DNA of 64,000 nt, from the NCBI GenBank assembly GCA_947588825.1, contig CANPZU010000010.1, positions 1 through 64,000 on the forward strand, in the 5' to 3' direction. Position 1 is the first letter of the stretch; the number at the start of each line of letters is the position of its first letter. Shown one piece after another: positions 7,413 to 15,153 of the stretch. Below the pieces are notes generated by a model. That model had not been told where the DNA came from, did no database searches, and saw only the letters and a list, made by a program, of their open reading frames with translations. Both the position numbers and the translations under genes were made by a program. This stretch comes from an uncultured Clostridia bacterium (GTDB lineage: Bacteria > Bacillota > Clostridia > Oscillospirales > CAG-272).

Positions 7413-9302
7413 ATGAAAATGAGTAAATACAAAAAAGCGGCCCTGCTGCGCCTTTGCGTTTCGGCGGTCCTTACTCTTATCGCACTGATAATCACAAATA
7501 CGGTACTTGCGGAAAAGGGGTGGTATATTAAGATTATAGCATACCTGCCGGCGTTTTTTGCGGTGGGGGCGCTCACGCTGAAAAAGGCGTTTTTGGGAAT
7601 AATCAGAGGGCAGGTATTTGACGAGAATTTTCTCATGTCGCTTGCCGCTGTGTGCGCGCTTTGTCTTGGAGAATGTTTTGAGGCGGTTGCCATACTCTTT
7701 TTTTCGGGAGTAGGGGAGCTGTTTGAAAAGAGCGCGACGGATAAGGTGCGTCAATCGGTGGCGTCGCTTGCCTTACTTTGTCCTGACAGTGCGAGAGTCA
7801 TAAGGGACGGCAAGGAGGTCGAGCTTCCTTCCTCGAAAGTGGAGGTAGGCGACATATGTCTTACCCGTGCGGGAGAGCGGATTGTTACCGACGGCATAGT
7901 TACGAAGGGTTTTGCCGCGCTTGACTGTTCTGCGATAACGGGCGAATCGACCCCGGTCGAGGTATCGGAAGGAGACGAGGTAACGGGCGGTTTTATAGAC
8001 CTTGACGGCACTCTCATGATACGCGTTACAAGAAGGGCTGAAAACTCGGGAGCCGCGAGGATAATATCCATGGTGGAGGATTCCGCCATGAAAAAGACCT
8101 CGGCGGAGAAGTTTATAACCCGCTTTTCAGTGAAATACACACCGTGCGTCGTCGTTGCCGCGCTGCTTATTGCAATTTTACTTCCGCTTTTTTCCATAAC
8201 CGATACAAGAAGCGCCGTATACAGCGCGCTGTGTTTTCTTGTCATTTCTTGTCCCTGTGCTCTTGTCATTTCGGTGCCTCTGGCATTTTTTGGGGCCATC
8301 GGCGGGTCGGCGAAAAAGGGCGTGCTTTTCAAATCCAATCAGGCGCTTGAGAGTATGGCGGATCTCGGCGTTGTGATTTTTGACAAAACGGGGACGCTTA
8401 CAAAGGGCAGTTTCGGAATAGGAGAGGTAATACCGCACGGTATTTCAGCCACAAAAGAGGAGCTGTTGACTCTTGCATACGCGGCGGAGGAAAGTTCATC
8501 GCATCCCATTTCGAAGGCGCTCACCGAACATATAAAGGGGCTCGGAGTGCAGATATCAAAGCAGGATATAAGCGACATCCATGAGATACGCGGCATGGGC
8601 AGGGTGTGCGTATACAAAGGAGAAAGGGTGCTTGCCGGCAATGCAAAGCTGTTTGCAAGGTACGGCGTGAGCCTGCCCGAGAACGCGGAGCACGAGGGCA
8701 TGAGCTGTGTTTATGTGGCGCGCGGGTCGGAATACGTCGGCTGTATCACGCTTTGGGACACTCCGAAAAGCGACAGCGCAAACGCGGTGAAGGTCCTTGC
8801 CGAGAAGGGAATAAAAACGGTTATGCTCACCGGCGACGGTCGGGAAAGCGCGAAAAAAATCGCGGACGTACTCGGCATTTCCGAATACAAATGCGAATTG
8901 CTGCCCGAGGATAAGGTAAAGCTCACAGAGAGCTATATAAAAGAAAAGGGCAAGCGCAAAAAAAGATATGTCGCTTTTGTCGGGGACGGGATAAACGACG
9001 CGCCCTCGCTTGCACGCGCGGATATAGGAATCGCCATGGGACAGCTCGGAAGCGACGCGGCGATAGAGGCTTCCGACGTGGTAATTGTAAACGACAGTTT
9101 GATGAAGGTGGCGCATTCGGTTGATACCGCAAAAAGAGCCATGAGGATAGCGAAAGAGAACATTATCTTTTCAATAGGGGTCAAATTTATATTTTTGATA
9201 CTGAGCGCTTTTGGAATAACGGGCATGATAGCGGCTGTTTTTGCCGACGTGGGAGTGTCGGTCATAGCTATACTCAACGCCATGCGCACTCTCAGAGTTT
9301 AG
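7413..9302 (+). CDS. Heavy-metal (Zn/Cd/Pb-type) P1B-ATPase exporter
   Basis: A 629-residue P-type ATPase that pumps metal out of the cytoplasm using ATP. All catalytic motifs are intact: TGES (actuator), SCPCALVISVP (metal-binding CPC in the membrane), DKTGT with the phosphorylated Asp, SSHPIS, MLTGDG and GDGINDAPSL. The last membrane pair ends in ADVGVSVIAILNAMR, whose Asp is typical of the Zn/Cd/Pb (P1B-2) subgroup. The usual N-terminal HMA domain is absent and is encoded by the preceding gene. The start is ATG 7413 behind AGGAGAG. Its stop overlaps the convergent lipoprotein gene by 11 bases. Confidence 0.93.
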   Translation: MKMSKYKKAALLRLCVSAVLTLIALIITNTVLAEKGWYIKIIAYLPAFFAVGALTLKKAFLGIIRGQVFDENFLMSLAAVCALCLGECFEAVAILFFSGVGELFEKSATDKVRQSVASLALLCPDSARVIRDGKEVELPSSKVEVGDICLTRAGERIVTDGIVTKGFAALDCSAITGESTPVEVSEGDEVTGGFIDLDGTLMIRVTRRAENSGAARIISMVEDSAMKKTSAEKFITRFSVKYTPCVVVAALLIAILLPLFSITDTRSAVYSALCFLVISCPCALVISVPLAFFGAIGGSAKKGVLFKSNQALESMADLGVVIFDKTGTLTKGSFGIGEVIPHGISATKEELLTLAYAAEESSSHPISKALTEHIKGLGVQISKQDISDIHEIRGMGRVCVYKGERVLAGNAKLFARYGVSLPENAEHEGMSCVYVARGSEYVGCITLWDTPKSDSANAVKVLAEKGIKTVMLTGDGRESAKKIADVLGISEYKCELLPEDKVKLTESYIKEKGKRKKRYVAFVGDGINDAPSLARADIGIAMGQLGSDAAIEASDVVIVNDSLMKVAHSVDTAKRAMRIAKENIIFSIGVKFIFLILSAFGITGMIAAVFADVGVSVIAILNAMRTLRV

Positions 9303-9795
9303 CTTCGGTTATATCCAAGGCGAGTATCGGACAGTCAAAAGACAGAGGAAGATTGTTTTTATCAAGGGTAAGGGTTATATCGTCCTTGAAAAGCAGAACA
9401 TTTCCTCTGTCTCCTTTTTTTGCGGATATCAGTTCTTCTTTTTTCAATGAAAAGAGGGAAAAGAGAGTATCGGGCAGAAGAAATTGGCCGTTTTCATACT
9501 CAAGACCCTGCCAAATAGCACGTGTCACGCCTTCTTTACTTTCATATGTCAGGTCTTTTATGTTTTCGGGCGAGGTAAACACGACGCTCATTTTGTCCTT
9601 TGAAAGCGTAAGGACAAGCTCAAATACCTCAGAGCTTTCTTTAACTGTCATTCGGGCGGTATATATTCCGTCTTTGTCCTGATATTTCAGATAATCTTTA
9701 TCTTTTACACCTTTGCATCCTGTCAAAAGAAAGAGAGAAAGCGTCAGCGCGACAATGATTTTTCCAAGGCTTTTTATCTTTTTCAAGTTTTTCAA
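9292..9795 (-). CDS. Putative lipoprotein of unknown function
   Basis: A 167-residue predicted secreted lipoprotein. The signal sequence ends in a lipobox LLTGC with Cys27 as the lipidation site. The remaining about 140 residues are beta-rich and hydrophilic, with alternating strands reminiscent of outer-membrane lipoprotein-sorting (LolA-like) folds, but no diagnostic motif is recognised. The start is TTG at 9795 with a strong GGAGGG site seven bases upstream. The gene is convergent with the metal ATPase and overlaps its stop by 11 bases. A role in metal response is only suggested by position. Confidence 0.75.
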   Translation of the reverse strand: MKNLKKIKSLGKIIVALTLSLFLLTGCKGVKDKDYLKYQDKDGIYTARMTVKESSEVFELVLTLSKDKMSVVFTSPENIKDLTYESKEGVTRAIWQGLEYENGQFLLPDTLFSLFSLKKEELISAKKGDRGNVLLFKDDITLTLDKNNLPLSFDCPILALDITEAKL

Positions 9796-10301
9796 TGGCG
9801 GACCCTCCGTTGTGAAAAAAGTCTCAAAGGCTCTTTTTCATTAATCATATTCTTCCGACAAGTAAATAATACTGTTCATACTGTACAAAAAAGGCCCTTA
9901 CTTTTTTGTGCATTCCTACAAAAAAATAAATTTTATAAAAACAAAGCGCCGCTTTTGCATTTATGTATTATAATAAATAAAACAAACGGGATTTTAAATT
10001 CCTATATTTATATTATCGCATGTAATTTATCTTCTGTTAAGAAACAGGCATTGCAAAGCACGACTGTATATAATATAAATATAAAATAAAACGTAGCTTA
10101 AAACATTTGCCGGGACGGTACCCCGCCCATCCCCTTGCCCGAGCGATCTTTAAAGAACGGGCGGTATGAGTTTTTCGGGTTTTAAGATGTTTTAAGATGT
10201 TTTAAGATGTTTTAAGATGTTTTGAAATGTTTTGAAATAATGAAATAAAAATCACAGTGAGCAAGCGGGCGCTCACTGTGCCGAGGTGCTGTGAAAAAGA
10301 T
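9796..10301. other. Non-coding stretch between lipoprotein and CDF genes
   Basis: No convincing gene on either strand. It holds a weak GTACAAAAAA/TTTTTTGTGC hairpin (9883-9911), AT-rich sequence around 9920-10090 with several TATAAT-like words but no well-spaced -35 box, and the 10-base tandem repeats at 10181-10240. Confidence 0.6.
10181..10240 (+). repeat. Six tandem 10-base units upstream of the CDF gene
   Basis: Four exact copies of TTTAAGATGT (10181-10220) followed by two diverged copies, TTTGAAATGT and TTTGAAATAA (10221-10240). The 10-base period equals about one helical turn. The array ends 61 bases before the ATG used for the CDF gene and could affect its expression by length change or by protein binding; neither is shown. 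Confidence 0.8.
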
Positions 10302-11474
10302 ATGACCGAGCTGCTTAGAAAAATATTTATAAAAGACAGAAACAATACCGAAAATCCCAATGTGCGCGCCGCCCACGGCAAGCTTTCCTCGTCGGTCAGC
10401 ATGGTGTGCAACATTCTTCTTGCGATCATGAAGACAGCGGCGGGAGCACTTTTTGGATCCGTGTCGATCAGCGCCGACGGGCTTAACAATCTTTCCGACG
10501 CCATGTCGGGCGCTATGCTTTTTGCGGGCTTCAAGCTTTCAAATAAAAAGGCGGATAAAGGGCATCCGCTCGGACACGGGAGAATAGAATATCTCAGCGG
10601 ACTCGGCGTTTCATTTGTCATAATGCTTATGGGTTTTGAGTTGCTGAGGAGTTCGTTTTTCGGGATATTTAATGAGGATTCCCCGGAATTTTCTCCTCTT
10701 GTTTTCGGCGTTTTGGCATTTTCTCTTTGCGCAAAGCTGTGGCTTTGGGCGTTCAATCGCCGCATTGCGAAAATCATTGACTCACGGGCGCTGCTTGCCG
10801 GGGCCTGCGACAGTCTTTTTGATTGTATAAGCACCTTTGCCGTACTTTGCGGGGCGGCGTTTAATTACTTTTTTGATATCGATCTTGACGGTTATATCGG
10901 CTGCGGCGTTGCTCTTCTTATAATATTCGGCGGAGCGCGTTTTGCAAAGGACACCCTTTCCTCACTTCTCGGAAGGGCCCCCGATCCCGAGCTTGCCGCG
11001 AATATTGAGGATATTCTTCTTTCCTCAAGGATGGTTAGCGGCATTCACGATCTTATAGTTCACGAGTACGGGCCGACAAGGCTTTACGCCTCGGTGCACG
11101 TCGAGCTTCCCGGCGATATGAGCATACTTGAGGCACACGAATGCATAGATGCGTTGGAGATGCGGATAAAGGAAAAGCTCAGGGTTGATATTACCGTCCA
11201 CCCCGACCCTGTTTGCGCGCGCGATCCTGAGTATGAGAGAATATCAAAGCTTGTAAGCAAGGTGATACGCGGCATAAACAAAGAATATATGTACCATGAT
11301 CTGCATATTACCCGCGTCAGCGACGATGCGCCGCTTAATGTGAGCTTTGACGCGGTCATTCCTCCTGACGATCTTAAACACTCAAACGACATAGCCCGGG
11401 AAATTAAAGAGCGCCTTAGCGCGGAAGATCCCCACCTTGTGCTTTCGGTGAGGATCGAGACTAAGTATATGTGA
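10302..11474 (+). CDS. Cation diffusion facilitator (CDF) family transporter
   Basis: A 390-residue inner-membrane metal/proton antiporter, likely exporting Zn, Mn, Fe or Cd. Seen are SISADGLNNLSDAMSG (the D-x3-D site of segment 2), the HPLGHGRIEYLS loop, and a second D-x3-D-type site (CDSLFDCIS) in segment 5. It has a longer than usual cytoplasmic C-terminus (about 190 residues) that carries a regulatory ferredoxin-like domain followed by a second similar region. The start is uncertain: ATG 10302 gives MTELLRKIF, while GTG 10257 would add 15 residues; neither has an ideal ribosome site. It is part of the local metal-homeostasis cluster. Confidence 0.9.
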   Translation: MTELLRKIFIKDRNNTENPNVRAAHGKLSSSVSMVCNILLAIMKTAAGALFGSVSISADGLNNLSDAMSGAMLFAGFKLSNKKADKGHPLGHGRIEYLSGLGVSFVIMLMGFELLRSSFFGIFNEDSPEFSPLVFGVLAFSLCAKLWLWAFNRRIAKIIDSRALLAGACDSLFDCISTFAVLCGAAFNYFFDIDLDGYIGCGVALLIIFGGARFAKDTLSSLLGRAPDPELAANIEDILLSSRMVSGIHDLIVHEYGPTRLYASVHVELPGDMSILEAHECIDALEMRIKEKLRVDITVHPDPVCARDPEYERISKLVSKVIRGINKEYMYHDLHITRVSDDAPLNVSFDAVIPPDDLKHSNDIAREIKERLSAEDPHLVLSVRIETKYM

Positions 11475-11537
11475 TTTTTGGGTTTTTGCAGCGAATTCTT
11501 TTTCGGGCATCTCAAACTGTCGGCCTTAAACGGCTCT

Positions 11538-12095
11538 CTACTTATGATTTTCGTCTTTAAGCATGTCAAGCAGCATTCTTTTGCCCCTGCTGAGTCTTGT
11601 GTAGACCGTCTTGTCGCTTACTCCCATAAAAGACGCTATATCCTTTATTTCCATTTCATAACCGTATCGGCAAATTAAAGTTATGCCGTATATTTCATCA
11701 AGCTTGTTTATCGCTTCAAGCGTATCGTTATAACGCTCCGATATGCGCAGTTGCTTTAAAAACTCCGCTTCGCAAATCTCCGCCTCGCGGTCGTCTATGT
11801 CCTCAAAGGCTCGGCTGCGTGAGAGCATGGTGTTCACTTCGTTTGACACTACGGTCAGCATGTAGGCTTTAAGGCTGTTGTAAGGCATATCGGTGTTTAT
11901 GGCGTGTATGTATTTTGTAATCTTTAAAAATGCGTTTTGCACCGCGTCCTCGGCGTCCGTGCGGTAGCTTGTGGATCCTGCCGTATAAAAACGCAGCTTT
12001 GCAAGTTTGATCATATCGTCATGAAACGTATTGTATAAATATTCAATTTTGCTATGCTGTGCGTCAGCGGTCAGTGAAAATAATAAAGCGAGCAC
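11538..12095 (-). CDS. Sigma-70 family (ECF-type) RNA polymerase sigma factor
   Basis: A 185-residue sigma factor. Region 2 spans about residues 18-90 (FHDDMIKLAKLRF; DAEDAVQNAFLKI; YMLTVVSNEVNTML) and region 4 the last 60 residues, with an HTH in IKDIASFMGVSDKTVYTRLSRGK (read in two parts). Start GTG 12095 is required to retain region 2 and has GGGAG upstream. The promoter at 12140-12168 is a housekeeping type. No anti-sigma gene lies next to it, so control is probably different from classical ECF pairs. The target regulon cannot be told from this window. Confidence 0.87.
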   Translation of the reverse strand: MLALLFSLTADAQHSKIEYLYNTFHDDMIKLAKLRFYTAGSTSYRTDAEDAVQNAFLKITKYIHAINTDMPYNSLKAYMLTVVSNEVNTMLSRSRAFEDIDDREAEICEAEFLKQLRISERYNDTLEAINKLDEIYGITLICRYGYEMEIKDIASFMGVSDKTVYTRLSRGKRMLLDMLKDENHK

Positions 12096-12139
12096 TGCCC
12101 TTATGTCTCCCGGATATGAATTTTGCCTGTAACAGACTC

Positions 12140-12168
12140 ATTATACAGCAAAAAAGGACTGCCGTCAA
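12140..12168 (-). promoter_or_regulatory. Sigma-A-type promoter for the sigma factor gene
   Basis: On the minus strand: TTGACG (12168-12163), 17-base spacer, TATAAT (12145-12140), 45 bases upstream of the GTG start. Confidence 0.7.
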
Positions 12169-12187
12169 GGCCTTGCGGTATCCGAGT

Positions 12188-12240
12188 GAAAAAAGTAAAA
12201 AATTGGCCGGATAACCCTCCCGCCGGGAGCGCTATCCGGC
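12188..12240 (-). terminator. Rho-independent terminator downstream of recG
   Basis: GCCGGATA (12206-12213) pairs with TATCCGGC (12233-12240), with an inner CTCCC/GGGAG stem. On the minus strand it is followed by a T-rich tract (12204 down to 12188), as expected for the end of the recG transcript. Confidence 0.8.
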
Positions 12241-12331
12241 AAGTCTTTGGCATAAAAAACGGTATTGCGTCGCTTAAACTGCCGTATTTATCGCCAAACG
12301 GTCATCGCCGTGTCGAAAAAAGCATAAAAAA

Positions 12332-12377
12332 GTATCAATATCAGTATCAATATCCAATATCCAATATCCAATATCAA
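12332..12377. repeat. AT-rich simple repeat (TATCAATATC / CCAATAT)
   Basis: TATCAATATCAG-like units followed by three copies of the 7-base CCAATAT. It lies in the 12096-12475 gap, which otherwise holds only the sigma-factor promoter and recG terminator. The plus-strand ORF over it is an artefact of the repeat. Confidence 0.7.
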
Positions 12378-12475
12378 AGAGGGCGCCTTGCTTTGCCGCC
12401 CGGCACATAAAGAAGGGCAACGGCTATTGCCCGCAAAGGGGCAAAGCGGCTTTATCTTTATCAAGTTCTATTTTA

Positions 12476-14611
12476 TCAGTCAATCGGGCTTGACATAAGA
12501 TTTGAAAGGACGTCTCTCAGACAGGCGTTTTCCTTTTTTTGCAGAGCGGGGTCGCTTTCTATGAGCATTTTCGCTTCGGCAAAGGCCAAATCAAGCGTTT
12601 CGCTGTTGTCGCACAGCGAGGCAAAGCGAAAGCTCAGTCTGCCGTGCTGCCTTTCCTTGCCGAGGGCGGCGAAAAAGTCGCCCGGGCCGCGCAGACGAAG
12701 GTCGGCTTTTGCAATTTCGAATCCGTCGTTTGTCTTGCAGAAGGCGTTCAGCCTTTCATTTGCCTGATCCTTTTCGCTGTCGCTTACAAGTATGCACCAG
12801 GATTTGTATTTTCCTCTGCCTACCCGTCCGCGAAGCTGGTGAAGCTGGGAAAGACCGAAGCGTTCGGCGTTCTCGATCACCATAAGAGTGCTGTTTGGAA
12901 CGTTGACTCCCACCTCGATGACTGTTGTTGAAATGAGAACCGATATTTTTCCCGCCACATAGTCGCTCATCACCCGGTCCTTTTCCTTCGGGTTCATTTT
13001 GCCGTGCAGATACGCGGCTTTTATTTCGGGAAAACGGGAGGTAAAATCGGCGTAGAAGTCAAGGGCGCTTTTCAGCTTCAGCTCTTCCTTTCTCGATATC
13101 AGTCTGCCGTCAAGAGAGAGCAGGTCGCAGTCCTCGTCCTCCTCCTCGCTGCTTTCTATCGCCGGACAGACCACATAAACCTGTCTGCCCTCCCTGCACT
13201 GTTTGCATATAAAGCCTTCAAGTCTTTGGCGGTAGCTCTCATTTACAAGAAAGGTAGATACCTTTTGCCTTCCCGGGGGAAGCTCGTCTATTATCGAAAC
13301 GTCTATGTCGGAAAGGAGCGCAAGGGCGAGCGTGCGAGGGATGGGGGTGGCGCTCATTGCAAGGTTGTGCCCTTCGCGGTCGAATTCGCTTTTGCTTTTT
13401 GCCGAAAGAGCCGAGCGCTGAGCGACGCCGAACCGATGCTGCTCGTCGGTGATGATAAGTTCAAGATTCTTAAACTCGACTCCTTCGGAAATAAGGGCGT
13501 GCGTGCCGATTACAAGCTGCGCCTCACCGCCGCTTACGCGCCGCTGAGCTTCCTTCTTTTTTGCGGCGCTCATGCTTCCCACAAGCAGCTCGGTGCTTAT
13601 GCCGAGCTCCTTGAAAAGGGGCGCAAGGTCGTTGTAATGCTGAGACGCGAGTATCTCCGTGGGTGCCATAAGCGCGCACTGATAACCGTTTTTTATGCAT
13701 ATGTAGGCAGCGGCGGCGGCGCAAACCGTTTTGCCGCTTCCCACGTCCCCCTGAACGAGCCTGCGCATGGGGACGTCCTTTTTCAGGTCCGCCGCTATCT
13801 CCGAAATGACCCGCCTTTGGGCGTTTGTAAGCTCAAACGGGAGTTTTTCAAAAAAGCGCTTCATATCCGATACCTTTACCGAAAGAGGCACGGCCTTTTT
13901 TTCGCTTATGCTTTGCTTTGAGAGCATAATCTCAGCGGCGAATATAAACAGCTCTTCGAATATAAAATATTCTCTCGCCTTTGCAAGCTCCGATATGTTT
14001 GAAGGACGGTGAATGCCGTAAAGCGCCTTTTCAAGGGTGCATATTTTGGCTCTTTTTCTTATTTCCTCGGGAATGGGGTCCGAGGGAGGAAGGCTGAGCC
14101 CCGCAAGCGCCGTACCTATTATGTTTTGCATTATTTTTTGAGAAACGCCGTTTGTGAGGGGGTAAATAGGGTAAAGATCGCTTAGGGGACGAATGCCGTT
14201 TACCGGCTCAAAGTCGGGGGAGCTTATCTGCCAGGTACTGCGGTAACGCTCCACCCTGCCGAAAAATCTGAATATATCTCCTACATGGAAAACGGTTTTT
14301 ATGTAGCTTTGATTGAAAAATGTAACGGTGCAGCTTCCCGTCTCGTCAAAGGCGGTAAACTTTGTCAGAATCTTGTGGTTTTGCAGCGCGGCTGCCTGAG
14401 GAGCGCTTCCCACAGTGAGTATAACGGCGCACTTTTGGCCGTACAGCGCCGCCTCGCACAGGGTTTTGGCATCCCCTCGGTTTTGATACGCTCTCGGGAA
14501 ATGCCGCAGAAGATCGTGCACGCTTCTTATTCCCAACGCCCCGAGGTATTTTGCTTTTTGCGGTCCGACTCCCGCAACCGCGCTTATTTGCGAGTTCATA
14601 TCAAGAGGCAT
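12476..14611 (-). CDS. recG: ATP-dependent DNA helicase RecG
   Basis: A 711-residue superfamily 2 helicase that remodels stalled replication forks and Holliday junctions. The N-terminal wedge/OB domain (residues about 10-200) begins with the VAGVGPQKAKYL helix-hairpin-helix. The helicase core shows motif I (VQGDVGSGKT), the DEQH motif II (ITDEQHRFG), SATPIPRTLAL (III) and the C-terminal QLRGRVGRG (VI). Length and order match the family. Start ATG 14611 follows AAAGGAAG, with a good promoter just upstream. It is divergent from the small membrane-protein gene at 14803. Confidence 0.96.
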   Translation of the reverse strand: MPLDMNSQISAVAGVGPQKAKYLGALGIRSVHDLLRHFPRAYQNRGDAKTLCEAALYGQKCAVILTVGSAPQAAALQNHKILTKFTAFDETGSCTVTFFNQSYIKTVFHVGDIFRFFGRVERYRSTWQISSPDFEPVNGIRPLSDLYPIYPLTNGVSQKIMQNIIGTALAGLSLPPSDPIPEEIRKRAKICTLEKALYGIHRPSNISELAKAREYFIFEELFIFAAEIMLSKQSISEKKAVPLSVKVSDMKRFFEKLPFELTNAQRRVISEIAADLKKDVPMRRLVQGDVGSGKTVCAAAAAYICIKNGYQCALMAPTEILASQHYNDLAPLFKELGISTELLVGSMSAAKKKEAQRRVSGGEAQLVIGTHALISEGVEFKNLELIITDEQHRFGVAQRSALSAKSKSEFDREGHNLAMSATPIPRTLALALLSDIDVSIIDELPPGRQKVSTFLVNESYRQRLEGFICKQCREGRQVYVVCPAIESSEEEDEDCDLLSLDGRLISRKEELKLKSALDFYADFTSRFPEIKAAYLHGKMNPKEKDRVMSDYVAGKISVLISTTVIEVGVNVPNSTLMVIENAERFGLSQLHQLRGRVGRGKYKSWCILVSDSEKDQANERLNAFCKTNDGFEIAKADLRLRGPGDFFAALGKERQHGRLSFRFASLCDNSETLDLAFAEAKMLIESDPALQKKENACLRDVLSNLMSSPID

Positions 14612-14650
14612 TTTAAATCTTCCTTTCCCGTTTGTATTTATTTTGAATTT

Positions 14651-14679
14651 ATATTATCATACAAAAAAAAGTTTGTCAA
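14651..14679 (-). promoter_or_regulatory. Sigma-A promoter for recG
   Basis: On the minus strand: TTGACA (14679-14674), 17-base spacer, TAATAT (14656-14651), 40 bases before the recG ATG. Confidence 0.75.
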
Positions 14680-14683
14680 GCGG

Positions 14684-14712
14684 TTGAATAAGATGCCTTT
14701 GTATGATATATT
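14684..14712 (+). promoter_or_regulatory. Promoter for the small membrane protein gene
   Basis: TTGAAT (14684-14689), 17-base spacer, TATATT (14707-14712), divergent from and almost abutting the recG promoter. Confidence 0.55.
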
Positions 14713-14802
14713 ATAAATAGTGAAGTCATGTTGATACGGCTTTGACTATATTCCCATGCTTGTGTGCTTTCTCAAAATCGCAGTGAAAGGCAAACACACA
14801 AA

Positions 14803-15069
14803 ATGAAGCTTGAAATTGTATGCGACGCCGTGAAAAAGACGTGCGAGGACCTGCCCACGCTTTTTTGCGAGTACTCTATGAATAATTATGTACGCTGTAA
14901 AAAACAGGGGAAAAAGCTTGCGCAGATGTCGAGCGAGGGATTTTTCGAAATACCGCTGCTTCATCTGATCTTGGCCGCCGCCGTCTTAGCTTTAGCGGCA
15001 AAATGCTGCTGCAGCGCGCGTCTTTTAAAAAAGGACAAGCGCGATCGGTGCAAGGATAAAAAACGGTAA
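14803..15069 (+). CDS. Small cysteine-rich single-pass membrane protein, unknown function
   Basis: An 88-residue predicted protein. The N-terminal half is soluble with four Cys (IVCDAVKKTC, LFCEY, VRC). One hydrophobic segment (about residues 51-66, LLHLILAAAVLALAA) is followed at once by KCCCSARLL and a highly basic tail (KKDKRDRCKDKKR). The triple Cys at the membrane edge could be lipidated or bind metal; neither is shown. The start is ATG 14803 with GAAAGG 12 bases upstream. A promoter before it and a strong terminator right after it support a real, single-gene transcript. No family is recognised. Confidence 0.65.
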   Translation: MKLEIVCDAVKKTCEDLPTLFCEYSMNNYVRCKKQGKKLAQMSSEGFFEIPLLHLILAAAVLALAAKCCCSARLLKKDKRDRCKDKKR

Positions 15070-15075
15070 GCAAAG

Positions 15076-15121
15076 GACAGCCGCGCCGCAAAATCGGCGG
15101 GTGCGGCTGTCTTTTATCGTT
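15076..15121 (+). terminator. Rho-independent terminator
   Basis: GACAGCCGC (15076-15084) pairs with GCGGCTGTC (15103-15111), followed by TTTTATCGTTT. It ends the small membrane-protein transcript before the acetyltransferase gene. Confidence 0.85.
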
Positions 15122-15153
15122 TAAATTTTTTTAACAAAGAAAGGACAACGACG

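Noticed and set aside
12332..12377. CRISPR-like array
   Set aside because: Units are 7-10 bases with no spacers; it is a simple tandem repeat. No CRISPR array or cas gene is seen in the window.
12123..12410. 95-codon plus-strand frame with YQYQYQ stretch
   Set aside because: It is made of the CCAATAT/TATCAATATC simple repeat and the recG terminator hairpin; it has no ribosome site.
13004..13921. 305-codon plus-strand frame inside recG
   Set aside because: Antisense shadow of RecG, which has all helicase motifs.
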